Part shown: piece by piece, positions 8,721 through 18,941 of the stretch | Numbering within the stretch: position 1 is the first letter of the stretch | Layout: each line of letters begins with the position of its first letter | Translations under genes and position numbers: made by a program | Source: Candidatus Obscuribacterales bacterium | Lineage (GTDB): Bacteria > Cyanobacteriota > Vampirovibrionia > Obscuribacterales > Obscuribacteraceae | Reading direction: 5' to 3' | DNA length: 64,000 nucleotides | NCBI GenBank assembly: GCA_019745505.1 | Contig: JAIETE010000004.1 | Location: forward strand, 1-64,000 | The notes under the pieces: model-generated | What the model was told of the DNA's origin: nothing | The model's database searches: none | Seen by the model: only the letters and a program-made list of their open reading frames with translations

Positions 8721-9797
8721 TTAGGCTGGAAAGAAATCATCTGATTTGCTTTTGCTTGCTTGATTGAAAGTGACTTCGGGTACCTTAGTGTTCTGAGAAA
8801 CTGTCAGTGTTTTCTCTCCCTGAGCTACCATTGCCAGCTCCAAAAGCAGTCTTTTCATTTTCCAAACTTCAGCGTGCAACTGTTGCAGCATAATGCTGCG
8901 CGAAGTGAGGGTAGAAATGGACAATCCCTTTTTCTGCGACACGCTGGCTGTAATTGCGTCAAGCTGTTTTTTCGAGTGTCTGTCCGTAAAGCCGGACATA
9001 TTGGCATCGGCAATCCAGCGATCGACCAATTGATCGATTCGCTTCTTGCCTTGCGGATTGTCCGCCGGCACCTGGTTCAGGAATGCCCAAACAGAGGCTG
9101 GATACTCGATATCGGGATTGGTCGGATAACCGAAAAGCTTCGCCAGCATATTTGGTTCTACTTCCGATTTTATTTTCTTTCCGCTCATTTGCTTCAATGT
9201 CCACATGGAAGCGAATGAGGGAACGACACCGGCGGGAATTCCGACTATCCCGGAGGGAATAGCAAACATTGAATTTTTGTAGCCTGGTATCGCTAATGCT
9301 GCGCTAACCGCCCACAAGGCACCATTGCTAATGAAGCTGATGGCATTGGTTTTGGCAATTGCCTTGTCGCGGTCGCTGGTGAAAGTGGCCAGAATTTCTT
9401 CATAAACCTGATGTTCTGCTTCGATTGCCGCTACCGCAAAATCAATTTCGAGATTTGTTTTTTGAATGAGCTCCGATACGCTCTGACGAATTTCAAGCAG
9501 AGTTTGTCTTGCACTGATGTTTTCCTCACTGCCGACATTGCTTGATTCGACTCTTGCTCGAGCTGCCTGAAGTTGTTCTAGAAGTGGTGTAAGACCAATC
9601 GTTGTGCTCAGTTGGAAACTGTTAGGGGAGATCGAGCGCGCATTCAAGCTGACCCCTGTTTTGAGAATTTGCCTGGGAATTTCTGTTGTGTTAGCGCTCG
9701 ATTCTTTACTATTGGTAATTGTCGCCTGCGCCAAAGCCGCGGGCGCTTGAAGCACGACTGCTGCGATAACTAATGACAATAGCGATAGTCTCATCAT
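8721..9797 (-). CDS. Exported hypothetical protein
   Basis: 358 residues. The ATG at 9797 opens a clear signal peptide (MMRLSLLSLVIAAVVLQ...ALAQA), so the protein is exported. The mature part begins with a polar stretch, then a long helical region (LLEQLQAARARVESSN... to EIDFAVAAIEAEHQVYEEIL) likely to be a coiled coil. A Gly/Pro-rich hydrophobic stretch (SNGALWAVSAALAIPG... GIVGIPAGVVP) may insert into a membrane. The C-terminal half is helical and charged. I recognise no family. The gene converges on the Na+/H+ antiporter with no gap. Confidence 0.75.
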   Translation of the reverse strand: MMRLSLLSLVIAAVVLQAPAALAQATITNSKESSANTTEIPRQILKTGVSLNARSISPNSFQLSTTIGLTPLLEQLQAARARVESSNVGSEENISARQTLLEIRQSVSELIQKTNLEIDFAVAAIEAEHQVYEEILATFTSDRDKAIAKTNAISFISNGALWAVSAALAIPGYKNSMFAIPSGIVGIPAGVVPSFASMWTLKQMSGKKIKSEVEPNMLAKLFGYPTNPDIEYPASVWAFLNQVPADNPQGKKRIDQLVDRWIADANMSGFTDRHSKKQLDAITASVSQKKGLSISTLTSRSIMLQQLHAEVWKMKRLLLELAMVAQGEKTLTVSQNTKVPEVTFNQASKSKSDDFFPA

Positions 9798-9932
9798 GGC
9801 AACCCTGGTTCCCTTTAAAAAGCTCAACTGGTACAAGTTAGCTGCCAGGCAATAAAGAAAGTGTAAATATACGGACCACCGTCATAAAAATGCATTGCTC
9901 CGCATTCTCCAGTTTCTGTTAAGCCTTGGAAC

Positions 9933-11813
9933 TCAGGCTACGTGAATGCGTGGACGCCTTTCTGAGGCAGGTTCTGCACTTCTCAATATTTCGCGCGTCA
10001 ATGGTGCCGTTTCGCCTTCGCCGAAAAGCAAGTATTTAAGTGCGTACATTACCGGGTTTCCTTCCGTCCATCCAAAATAGGCGTGAGGTAATTTTCCCGT
10101 TGAGTCGCGCAGGTGCAGCAAAAGCGCAGCGATCGCATTGGGCACGGACGGGCTTTCGCAACGCAATATAGGGAATCCATGCTGGACCACGCCTTGCACC
10201 GAGAGTGTGCCGGTGTAGAATTCCGAAACGTCCTTAGGCGAAACTTCCAAGAAAATGAAATTGCCTTCCGATTCCTGAATGCTATGCCTGAATCTTGCAT
10301 CCGCAACTTTCAATGAATAGTGGGCATCGTCCGGTCGATGCGATAGCAAGCGGATCTCGCCCCAGGCTTCCGCTCTTGCCTTTTCAATAAAATCGATCGC
10401 TCTCTCGTCGAGCTCGACTTTTCCTACACGCAATTCTGTTGAACGCAGGGCTCTGGATAAGAAGCAGGAAATGAGCATGATGAATGTGAAGAGCACTGAG
10501 ATGAGAAAGCCATCAGGCCGTGTCTTGATAATCATGATTGACGCATAGATGAATGCCGCGGCGATCGAGCTGTAGGCGATGCGTTGCAGAAGACCTCGTC
10601 TCCAGGCAGTGGCTGCCGCTGCGACAGTCGCAGACGAAATCAAAACCAGCAAGCCGGTTGCAAACGCTCCGGCTTGTGCATCGACGTTTGCTTTGAAGAG
10701 AAAAACCAGAAACGCGCTTATGACGGTGATTATGAGAACCAATGGCTTGCGTGCTCTTGCCCAACCCGGCGCCATACCATAGCGAGGCAAATATTGAGGT
10801 ACCAGACTGAGCAGAGCGGCTACCCCCGATGCTCCTGCGAACCATAGAATGAGTACTGTGGAGAGGTCGTAGACAAGCCCGAAACCGTCACCGAGATAAA
10901 GATGGGCAAGATAGGCGAGAGCCCGTCCGTTGGCTTCACCTCCTTCTGCAAACAGCTTTGGTTCTATCAAAACAGTAGTGGTAAAACTTCCCACTAAAAG
11001 GAAGACAGCCATAATGAGCGCCACCGTAAGCAGCAGTTTGTGCGTTCTTTCAATGCGCTGCGGCAGCGAATGTTTTTCCGGTGTATCAATCATGGGCATC
11101 ACCGCCACGCCTGTTTCGAAACCGGACAAACCGAGAGCAAGTTGCGGAAAAACCATGAGAGAAACGCCGATCATCGCATTGATGTTTTTGTACTGTGCAA
11201 AAAGAGCGTTCAGCCATGTATTGATCAGATCTGTGTGTTCGAGCAGCTTCTGAACGCAGACCGAAAGAGTCACCATATTGACCAACAAATATGCGGCCAC
11301 CAACCAGACCGAAATGCGGATCGCTTCACCGAAACCTTTGAGAAAAACCCCGCCCAGAATCAATATCATTCCAATGGTGAGAATGATGCGGTCGAATGCG
11401 AAGTGGGGAAACCAGGGATTTTCGACAATGTGTGCCGAAGCATCCGATGCGCACATCGTAATCGTGAAGACAAAGTCGGTTGCGGCAAATCCTAGAAGAA
11501 CCAGAACGCAGGCTTTACCCGCCCAACCTTTGATCAGTTCTTCAAAAATGTGGAAGCTGCCCTGTCCGTGGGGACTTTCCTGGGCAATGATGCGATAGGC
11601 CGGCAGCGCTCCGAAAAGAGTGAGCAAGACGAGAGTGAGCGTTGCGAAGGGGGATAACAAGCCGGCAGCGAGAAACGATATGCCTGGCTGGAACCCCATC
11701 GAGGAGAAGTAATCCACACCCGTAAGGCACATCACCTTCCACCACGGGTCGAGCTTTTCCGGCTCTCCGTTTGGGGAAGATGAGCTGAGCAACCATTTGC
11801 GAAAGCGTTCCAA
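9933..11813 (-). CDS. APC-family amino acid permease with cytoplasmic tail
   Basis: A 626-residue permease of the amino acid-polyamine-organocation superfamily. About twelve membrane helices occupy residues 25-470. The N-terminal LTGVDYFSSMGFQPGIS matches the first unwound helix that forms the substrate site in APC proteins. A cytoplasmic tail of about 150 residues follows, starting near LRSTELRVGKVELDERAID and ending RPRIHVA. The substrate is unknown. The start is a TTG with GGAA upstream; no in-frame ATG is close. A degraded paralogue lies 3.6 kb away (15443-15815, same strand) and retains segments of the same sequence. The gene stands alone between an exported protein and a divergent RDD gene. 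Confidence 0.85.
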   Translation of the reverse strand: MERFRKWLLSSSSPNGEPEKLDPWWKVMCLTGVDYFSSMGFQPGISFLAAGLLSPFATLTLVLLTLFGALPAYRIIAQESPHGQGSFHIFEELIKGWAGKACVLVLLGFAATDFVFTITMCASDASAHIVENPWFPHFAFDRIILTIGMILILGGVFLKGFGEAIRISVWLVAAYLLVNMVTLSVCVQKLLEHTDLINTWLNALFAQYKNINAMIGVSLMVFPQLALGLSGFETGVAVMPMIDTPEKHSLPQRIERTHKLLLTVALIMAVFLLVGSFTTTVLIEPKLFAEGGEANGRALAYLAHLYLGDGFGLVYDLSTVLILWFAGASGVAALLSLVPQYLPRYGMAPGWARARKPLVLIITVISAFLVFLFKANVDAQAGAFATGLLVLISSATVAAAATAWRRGLLQRIAYSSIAAAFIYASIMIIKTRPDGFLISVLFTFIMLISCFLSRALRSTELRVGKVELDERAIDFIEKARAEAWGEIRLLSHRPDDAHYSLKVADARFRHSIQESEGNFIFLEVSPKDVSEFYTGTLSVQGVVQHGFPILRCESPSVPNAIAALLLHLRDSTGKLPHAYFGWTEGNPVMYALKYLLFGEGETAPLTREILRSAEPASERRPRIHVA

Positions 11814-12103
11814 TTCGATTGAATTCCAGGCGCCCTTGTACTGGAAAATACTCTAAGCCCAATGAGCTATGCCAGTATCGGTAAAACGTAAAAATACTAT
11901 CGTTCCCAGCGCCAGCGAGTAAAGGTTGATGTAAATGGGCAACGCCGCTTAGCGCTTGCAGTCTTAGCAAAACCTGAATATAAATGCGAATAGCTGCTGA
12001 AATCATTAATGAACCACGACTTGTCAAGCGCTCGTGGTAATTTATGCATGGTTCCCTTTTTCCCTGCACCTTAGTAATAGAAAAAACAGGAAGTGGCAGT
12101 ATC

Positions 12104-14014
12104 ATGTTCACCTCTTTTTCGCGCGGCGATGCAACTGAGCCTCGCTTCAAGTATGCGAGTTTCTGGCAGCGTCTGGTAGCTGTCTCGATCGATGAATTGA
12201 ACCTCTGCCTCATCAGCATGTTCATTCTGGCAATCTCATTGCTGGCAATGTTTTCTGCCTTTGGTGCTCCCTATTACAGCGTTCCTTGTCCGGTTGGATT
12301 TTGTTTTACTCCCGCTGGAGTAGCAGGAGTTATCGTATCGGGAAGTTTGATTCTGCTTTTCCTGCCATGGCTGTATACAGCCCTGTACGAGAGTTCCTCC
12401 TGGCAGTCGACACCCGGCAAACGTATGCTGGGTCTGGTCGTTAAGGAGCCCGACGGCAGCAAATGCACGTTTATGCGCTCTACGTATAAGTTGTTTGTTC
12501 AGGCAGTCAGCGTGATTGTAATCACTGGTGTCACAGGAGTTGTGCTTGGTGGGCTGGATGGCATTTTTGCCCGTTCGTTTCTATACGATCTGCTTCCGGC
12601 AGAACTTCGTTGCCTTTATTACTTGGTAATCGATCCGCTGATGAAGGGTGTCGTCACGATAGCGCTGCTTTGCTTGGTTCTCTTTCGAGGCAAGCAGACA
12701 CTGGTAGATAAGATTTCCGGGCGTATTGTCGTCTGCGAAGATAACACCCATGAAGACCACGGAGCTATCAAAACTCCTGGCTCCGTTTGGAAATCTTTCA
12801 GTTGCTGGATGCGCTCGACTATAACCCAGTTCACCCTGCTCCTAGTCCTGTGTGCGCTACCGCTTTTCACAGGGCTGCTTTTCACTGCCGGCGATCTATG
12901 GCGAAAGCTCGATCGAGTTACTTCCGGAGCCGTGTTGGAAAAAACACCCGAGCCCTATGAAACTCGGCCTGAACCTTTAGATAGTATCTCGGGATTTTAT
13001 TTCATCAGATATTTGTTTGCCGAGCATCAGAATGTGCTGTATCTGCCTGAGTCCATAAATAGCGTAGAAACGACCTTGCCTGGTTTTGCACGCTTTTATG
13101 CTGATGCCAATGGTATCATCGGTGATGCTCTCTATGCGTTTGGAAACAAGTCGGCTTTGCATTTTTACTCTCATTCTTTGGCAGTAAATCCCAATCAGGT
13201 TCACTATGCCAATCGCTGGACGGAGCTCGTGCAGCCAGACTCTGGTGTCCATGCCAGGGTCTCTTCATTCGAATCTCCGACGGCGACCCTGAGCCCAACT
13301 TCTGAAAGTAGGTTAGCAGCACTATTGCCGGCCGCAGATTCTCTGACAGCTGCCGTCAAGTATATCTGCGTTGGAAATCGAGAACTGGCCAGACAGAATT
13401 TGATGTCGATCAGGGATGGCGATCCTGGCTATTTCAAAGCTAAGCAATTGTTGACCTATATCAATCTGGAAAATTGCTATTACGATGAAGTAGTGGCTGG
13501 AGCGCGTGCACTTTATCAACTGGACGCAAACAGTTCGGCTCCGTATGCTTTCGCCGCCAGTGCCCTCAGCCGCCAGGGATATACTCGAAGCGCGCTGCCT
13601 CTAGCTATGAGTGCAGTCGTAGCCGATCCAAATTCTTCATATGCACGTGCCATTCTGGTGGATGTAGCTAGCTGCCTGGGCTTACATGGAGTCGCAGGAG
13701 AGCAGGCTTTGACTGCTCTCAAATTAGATGCGAATGAACCTGAAGCTCATTTGCAAATTGCACACCTTTACCGTCTTCAGTCCAAGCTCCTTGACGCCAA
13801 GAAAGAGGTCAATATTGCTGTAGCCCTCAAGCCCGGAAGTCCTTCTGTTCACCAAGAGCGTTACGAAATTGAAAGACGGCTGGGCGACTTTTCTAATCTG
13901 AGCACCGATCTCGTTTATCTGAACGACTGTGCTTATCGTCCAAGAATGAGCAGGGAGAAACCATACACATCATCATATGCAAGCAGCATCTGGAAGGGAT
14001 TCTCTCCACATTAG
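12104..14014 (+). CDS. RDD-domain membrane protein with TPR tail
   Basis: 636 residues. The N-terminal 215 residues form an RDD domain: FWQRLVAVSIDELNL carries the Arg and acidic residues that name the family, and SWQSTPGKRMLGLVVKEPDG is the second hallmark. It has about five hydrophobic helices. Another membrane helix lies near residues 240-265. From about residue 370 onward the sequence is helical with tetratricopeptide-like units (for example ALYQLDANSSAPYAFAASALSRQGYTR), which usually mediate protein contacts. The ATG at 12104 follows AGGAAG; an ATG at 12044 lacks a ribosome site. RDD proteins are membrane proteins of mostly unknown role, some transporting small solutes. A C-terminal TPR tail suggests a scaffold or partner-binding role (inference). 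Confidence 0.8.
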   Translation: MFTSFSRGDATEPRFKYASFWQRLVAVSIDELNLCLISMFILAISLLAMFSAFGAPYYSVPCPVGFCFTPAGVAGVIVSGSLILLFLPWLYTALYESSSWQSTPGKRMLGLVVKEPDGSKCTFMRSTYKLFVQAVSVIVITGVTGVVLGGLDGIFARSFLYDLLPAELRCLYYLVIDPLMKGVVTIALLCLVLFRGKQTLVDKISGRIVVCEDNTHEDHGAIKTPGSVWKSFSCWMRSTITQFTLLLVLCALPLFTGLLFTAGDLWRKLDRVTSGAVLEKTPEPYETRPEPLDSISGFYFIRYLFAEHQNVLYLPESINSVETTLPGFARFYADANGIIGDALYAFGNKSALHFYSHSLAVNPNQVHYANRWTELVQPDSGVHARVSSFESPTATLSPTSESRLAALLPAADSLTAAVKYICVGNRELARQNLMSIRDGDPGYFKAKQLLTYINLENCYYDEVVAGARALYQLDANSSAPYAFAASALSRQGYTRSALPLAMSAVVADPNSSYARAILVDVASCLGLHGVAGEQALTALKLDANEPEAHLQIAHLYRLQSKLLDAKKEVNIAVALKPGSPSVHQERYEIERRLGDFSNLSTDLVYLNDCAYRPRMSREKPYTSSYASSIWKGFSPH

Positions 14015-14043
14015 ACACTGTAGGCGAGATTACTCAAAGGGAT

Positions 14044-14817
14044 TTATGGCGAGGCAATAGAATGACGAAGATCCTGCAGCGGCTGTTGCGGCGTCCTGAG
14101 AAGACCTTGACTGGGTCTGTCCAAGTCGGCGACAAGCACTATGACTATAGAGAATGCAGTCACCAAGATGATGGTTTCGGACCAGCTTCTGCTGCCGGCC
14201 AGACCGCAATAATAGCCGACCCCGAGCATGCTCAAGACCGCTACAGTTAAGAGGCAGACCCATATGACTGCGGGCACCCGGGCGTAAAATCTGGCTGAAA
14301 CCCGCACTGAATGCATGTCTATTACTTGATTGAGTGCGCTTACGAATAGTCCCGAAATGGGTGAGTCGTGATTCTTGCCGGCAATGACAGCAAGTGTCCA
14401 CAACTCGTTTTGTATGGACTCCGATTTTTTGATGAGCTCAGCGCTCGATTTTTCCGTTGTTGCCACGAGAGTGCGCGTGTCGAGATAGTCACGAAAGAGT
14501 TTCTTTACCCTTGATTTGAGCGGCTCCTCGAGAAAATCGGCTCTCAGATATGCTGTGCCTATGGCGTTTGCTTCATTCAAGACAGCTTCGCGACGATCGT
14601 CAAAACGACTGGCTGCCATATTGAAAGTAAATGCCAGAAGAAACGCTAAAAGCCCAAGTGTAGAGGCCACGATGGCACTAATCGGCGACTCAGGCTCTTT
14701 TCTGCCGGTCTTTCTTTGCCGCTCGCCAAGCAAGTATCCGCATTCGACACTAAGTAGGGAAAATCCAATCACCAGCACAAAAAATACTAGGAGTGGAATA
14801 CCATCGAAGTTCTGCAT
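14044..14817 (-). CDS. DUF4239/bestrophin-like membrane protein
   Basis: 257 residues with two N-terminal and two C-terminal hydrophobic segments flanking a soluble middle region. The block LGLLAFLLAFTFNMAASRFDDRR, followed by EANAIGTAYLRADFL, is typical of the DUF4239 family, sometimes called bestrophin-like. Function is unknown; a channel role is only suggested by the family name. The ATG at 14817 is chosen because AGGA precedes it and it opens next to the first hydrophobic segment. The gene converges with the RDD-TPR gene, with 29 bases between stops. Confidence 0.75.
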   Translation of the reverse strand: MQNFDGIPLLVFFVLVIGFSLLSVECGYLLGERQRKTGRKEPESPISAIVASTLGLLAFLLAFTFNMAASRFDDRREAVLNEANAIGTAYLRADFLEEPLKSRVKKLFRDYLDTRTLVATTEKSSAELIKKSESIQNELWTLAVIAGKNHDSPISGLFVSALNQVIDMHSVRVSARFYARVPAVIWVCLLTVAVLSMLGVGYYCGLAGSRSWSETIILVTAFSIVIVLVADLDRPSQGLLRTPQQPLQDLRHSIASP

Positions 14818-15069
14818 TTGGGTTCCTTTCGCCCGCTTGATCTTGCTTGCGCAGTCCAATTCGATTATACGCGCTTGAATTTCTAATCGTATGCTATCGA
14901 ACGAGAGGTCTTCACGATAAATTTCGGATCCTAATCTCTCTAATTTTTAAAGGGCCAGGTCGTTAGAGGCTTGGCTGCGTCCGCCATCTTTTTGAACGTT
15001 CCGGCAGCGCTTTCATTTATATTTGTGGTTTAATCGCGAAGTCCGGAAGGACCTTGCGAGGAATTTTCT

Positions 15070-15441
15070 ATGACTGATTTGCGTGAAAACGATGATGATC
15101 GTGTCCGCGACCATCTTGCCAACGAGCGTACCTACCTTGCCTGGTTTCGCACCGCAATAGCTACCATGGGACTGGGCATTGTTATAGCTAAGCTGAAGTA
15201 TTTCCTTGCCCCGGCTTACCAACATTCTTCCGGCGCGATTCATGCCAGCAACATCGGCCTGATTTTCAATTTGATCGGCCTGGCAATTATCGGAGCTTCC
15301 GTCTATTTCTATTTTCAAACACAAAAGGAGATACGCTCTGGTACATATCGTTCCAAAAGCTTATTTATAGTCATTTTGAGTGTGTCGATGCTTGCTGTTG
15401 GAGTGATCATTCTCTGGTATCTTTTGCAGCCGCCTGCATGA
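15070..15441 (+). CDS. DUF202 (YidH-like) membrane protein
   Basis: 123 residues with three membrane helices. The N-terminal block HLANERTYLAWFRTAIATMG is the DUF202 signature (NERTyLaWiRT). Function is unknown; related small membrane proteins occur widely in bacteria. A good ribosome site (GAGGAA) precedes the ATG. The stop codon abuts the end of a decayed permease remnant on the opposite strand. No operon partner is evident. Confidence 0.88.
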   Translation: MTDLRENDDDRVRDHLANERTYLAWFRTAIATMGLGIVIAKLKYFLAPAYQHSSGAIHASNIGLIFNLIGLAIIGASVYFYFQTQKEIRSGTYRSKSLFIVILSVSMLAVGVIILWYLLQPPA

Positions 15442-15442
15442 T

Positions 15443-15815
15443 TCAGGCGACGTGAATGCGAGGTCTTTTCTCAACAAGAACTCCCGTGTGAAAGTCCGAC
15501 ACGTCCTTGGGAATGACTTTCAAGAAAATTGAAATCATAGCTTGTGTCATCAGGACGATGAGAAAGCAGGCGGATCTCTCCCCTGCCGCGCAAACAGTTT
15601 GGGCTCGATGAGAATCGTCGTAATCAGACTTCCAATCCTGTTTCAAGACCGGAGAGTCCCAATGCCAGCTGCGGAAATACCATGAATGAAACACCGGCCA
15701 TGGTGGCAATATCTTTGTATTGAACAAATAGATTGGTTATCCATTGATTGATCGAATACGGTTTGGAAAGAAGGCTCTGAACACAGACGCCCAGGGTAAT
15801 CAGATTTCACAAGTC
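15443..15815 (-). pseudogene. Decayed, multiply deleted copy of the APC permease
   Basis: Read on the minus strand across shifting frames, this stretch reproduces scattered parts of the permease at 9933-11813. In order they are: NLITLGVCVQSLL (parent NMVTLSVCVQKLL) preceded by an in-frame TGA, GVSFMVFPQLALGLSGLETG, GSLITTILIEPKLFA (parent GSFTTTVLIEPKLFA), GEIRLLSHRPDD (identical), IFLKVIPKDVSDFHTG (parent IFLEVSPKDVSEFYTG), and the identical end RPRIHVA-stop. Deletions of about 40 and about 250 codons and several smaller ones, with frameshifts between blocks, separate these pieces. The remnant cannot encode a functional transporter. The piecemeal similarity without a coherent frame marks an old duplicate gene in decay. 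Confidence 0.85.
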
Positions 15816-16085
15816 TATCTTGGAAGCCTCTGACCCCTCCAGCATCAAGTACACGCAAAAAAAATTTGGTCACTGACTCTGATCTTGAGCCTAGTGAAAT
15901 GCGGTGCTGCCACTTTGAAAGAATTTGCTCAACGCGCTGGGGTTTCCTTCTGTCGCCAGCGATCTGTATTTCGATGCTCTCGTCGCGAACTTGTTGACCG
16001 CCCTCAAATCACCGACTTTGGCGCAATCTCTTTTCATCGTTTTTCATTGTTTTACCCATTGTTGGGACCGAAGATTGTTTCGGGA
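15816..16085. other. Intergenic stretch, perhaps more pseudogene debris
   Basis: About 270 bases between the permease remnant and the atpC terminator. The minus strand holds a 48-codon open frame (15891-16037) with a protein-like composition (KVGDLRAVNKFATRASKYRS) but no ribosome site or recognised relative. It could be a further gene fragment. A run of eight A residues (15857-15864) lies beside it. I see no convincing functional gene. Confidence 0.25.
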
Positions 16086-16087
16086 AT

Positions 16088-16115
16088 GAAAAAGGACGCT
16101 ATTGAGGCGTCCTTT
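16088..16115 (-). terminator. Rho-independent terminator of atpD-clpP-atpC unit
   Basis: A perfect nine-base stem (AAAGGACGC/GCGTCCTTT) with a seven-base loop is followed on the minus strand by a T tract. It lies 47 bases past the atpC stop. Confidence 0.8.
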
Positions 16116-16161
16116 CAGTAGGTGATTTTTCGAGCTGGCTGGAAGACTACTTTGGGGAAAC

Positions 16162-16596
16162 CTAGCGGTTGTGTCCGCCTTTTCTTCTCTTGGTGAGTTC
16201 CACAGCTTTGAGACGGGCCATCGCTCTGGACAAGGCCATCTCGGCGACCTGCACGTCGATCTTGTCTGTTTTTTGAGTTCTTTCTGCTTCCAGACGAGCT
16301 TTTGCCTGATTGGCTCTGGCTTCGTCGATTTCAGTGTCGAGTTCTGCAACGTTGCTGACGATAGTGACGTTGTTGTCTTGCACTTCCATGACACCACCGA
16401 TGACGGCAGCGGTATCGAAGGATGATTCGCCTTTGAACTCAACAATGTCGATTGCCAGTGCAGTTACGAGCGGTTCATGCTCTGGCAGGATTGTCAGTTC
16501 GCCGTCGACTGCTCGGGCGGTAACTTGTTTTACCGGCGCTTCGAAAACGATGCGATCCGGAGTGATGATTTTTAGATTTAGCGTGCCAGCAGTCAT
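16162..16596 (-). CDS. atpC: F1F0 ATP synthase epsilon subunit
   Basis: Epsilon subunit of the F1 sector, which couples the rotating stalk to the catalytic head and can inhibit ATP hydrolysis. It has 144 residues. The N-terminal beta sandwich shows the usual blocks: LNLKIITPDRIVFEAPV, GELTILPEHEPLVTAL, and IGGVMEVQDNNVTIVSNVAE. The C-terminal helical hairpin is present (DEARANQAKARLEAER... EMALSRAMARLKAVE) and ends in a basic tail. GAGGACG precedes the ATG, 15 bases after the stop of the ClpP-like gene. Epsilon normally follows beta directly; here a protease-like gene lies between them. A terminator follows. Confidence 0.95.
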   Translation of the reverse strand: MTAGTLNLKIITPDRIVFEAPVKQVTARAVDGELTILPEHEPLVTALAIDIVEFKGESSFDTAAVIGGVMEVQDNNVTIVSNVAELDTEIDEARANQAKARLEAERTQKTDKIDVQVAEMALSRAMARLKAVELTKRRKGGHNR

Positions 16597-16611
16597 TGAA
16601 TCCGTCCTCTA

Positions 16612-17337
16612 TTACTTGCTTTTCTTTGCTCTTGCAGTTTTCTTCTTAACTGCAAGTGCCGATGCCACTTTCTGTTGTTTTACACCTTTGACTGTTGATT
16701 CAGCAATCAAATCCAGCCCTTTGCGATCGTGATTCTTGTGATTTGAATTGGTCTTTTCGCTTTTGCTCTTCTTCTTGTGGGTGCAAATGCGATCGATCAT
16801 TCCGTATTCAAGAGCTTCTTGAGCGGTCATATAATGATCGCGTTCGATGTCCTTACGAAGTCGCTCGCGGCTCTGTCCTGTGCAGCGATGCAAAACTTCT
16901 ATCTGAGCGTTGCGAAAGCGCTGTCCCTGAGCGGCTTGAATTTCCAGGTTGGTGATGTCTCCATCTGCTTCCCAGAGCGTCTGGTGGAACATCAAGGTAG
17001 AGAATTCATATGCCGAACGCTCTCCGGTGCCGGCTGCCAAAATTTCGCAGGCACCGGAAAGAGCGTGACCGAGGCAGATGGTGTTTACCTTCGCTTCGAT
17101 CTGAGACATTATGGCGATTATGGCGTCTGCGTTATATCCGTTGCCGCCTGAAGAATTGATGTACAGATTGATCGGTTTTGTCGGATCGCTCTGATTCAGT
17201 TTCAGGATGCGTCGAATGACCGGCAGCGCCACCTCGTTTTCCAGCCGACCAAAGACAAAGATGTCTCGATTGCTCGGTTTGGGAGCCGCAGGTGTTTGCG
17301 GTTTTTCGCTATTAGCTTCCTGATTCTTCTTTTTCAT
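16612..17337 (-). CDS. ClpP-like serine protease with basic C-terminal tail
   Basis: 241 residues of the ClpP/crotonase fold. The catalytic triad of ClpP appears intact: Ser94 (GHALSGA), His118 (LMFHQT) and Asp167 (ERDHYM, followed by AQEALEYGMIDRI). The oxyanion-loop region INSSGGNGYNA is also present. A 20-residue Pro/Lys-rich N-terminal extension and a Lys-rich tail of about 55 residues beyond the family core are unusual; the tail may block or replace the normal axial contacts with a Clp ATPase (inference). The gene lies between atpD (30-base gap) and atpC (15-base gap) on the same strand, so all three are almost certainly co-transcribed. No clpX or clpA is nearby. A divergent paralogue of housekeeping ClpP is the likeliest identity. 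Confidence 0.88.
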   Translation of the reverse strand: MKKKNQEANSEKPQTPAAPKPSNRDIFVFGRLENEVALPVIRRILKLNQSDPTKPINLYINSSGGNGYNADAIIAIMSQIEAKVNTICLGHALSGACEILAAGTGERSAYEFSTLMFHQTLWEADGDITNLEIQAAQGQRFRNAQIEVLHRCTGQSRERLRKDIERDHYMTAQEALEYGMIDRICTHKKKSKSEKTNSNHKNHDRKGLDLIAESTVKGVKQQKVASALAVKKKTARAKKSK

Positions 17338-17367
17338 TCGCCCTTTTGCTGAACTTGCGTTCTAGCT

Positions 17368-18840
<1,473 letters not shown>

Positions 18841-18941
18841 TTAAGGCTTTAACGAGAAGCCTGATTTTACCAGCTAAGGATAAAGGCTAAAGGCTCGATA
18901 GGACGGCTCGTTTATGTTACTTTCAGTATGATCGACACTTA

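Noticed and set aside
10118-10130. HIP1 palindrome GCGATCGC as a sign of a cyanobacterial genome
   Set aside because: I noticed only one copy, so it is not enriched.
11542-12225. A 227-codon minus-strand frame across the permease and RDD gene starts
   Set aside because: Overlaps two well-supported genes and has no domain or ribosome site.
15885-16121. A 78-codon plus-strand frame before the atpC terminator
   Set aside because: Its end is simply the terminator hairpin read as codons; no ribosome site or domain.
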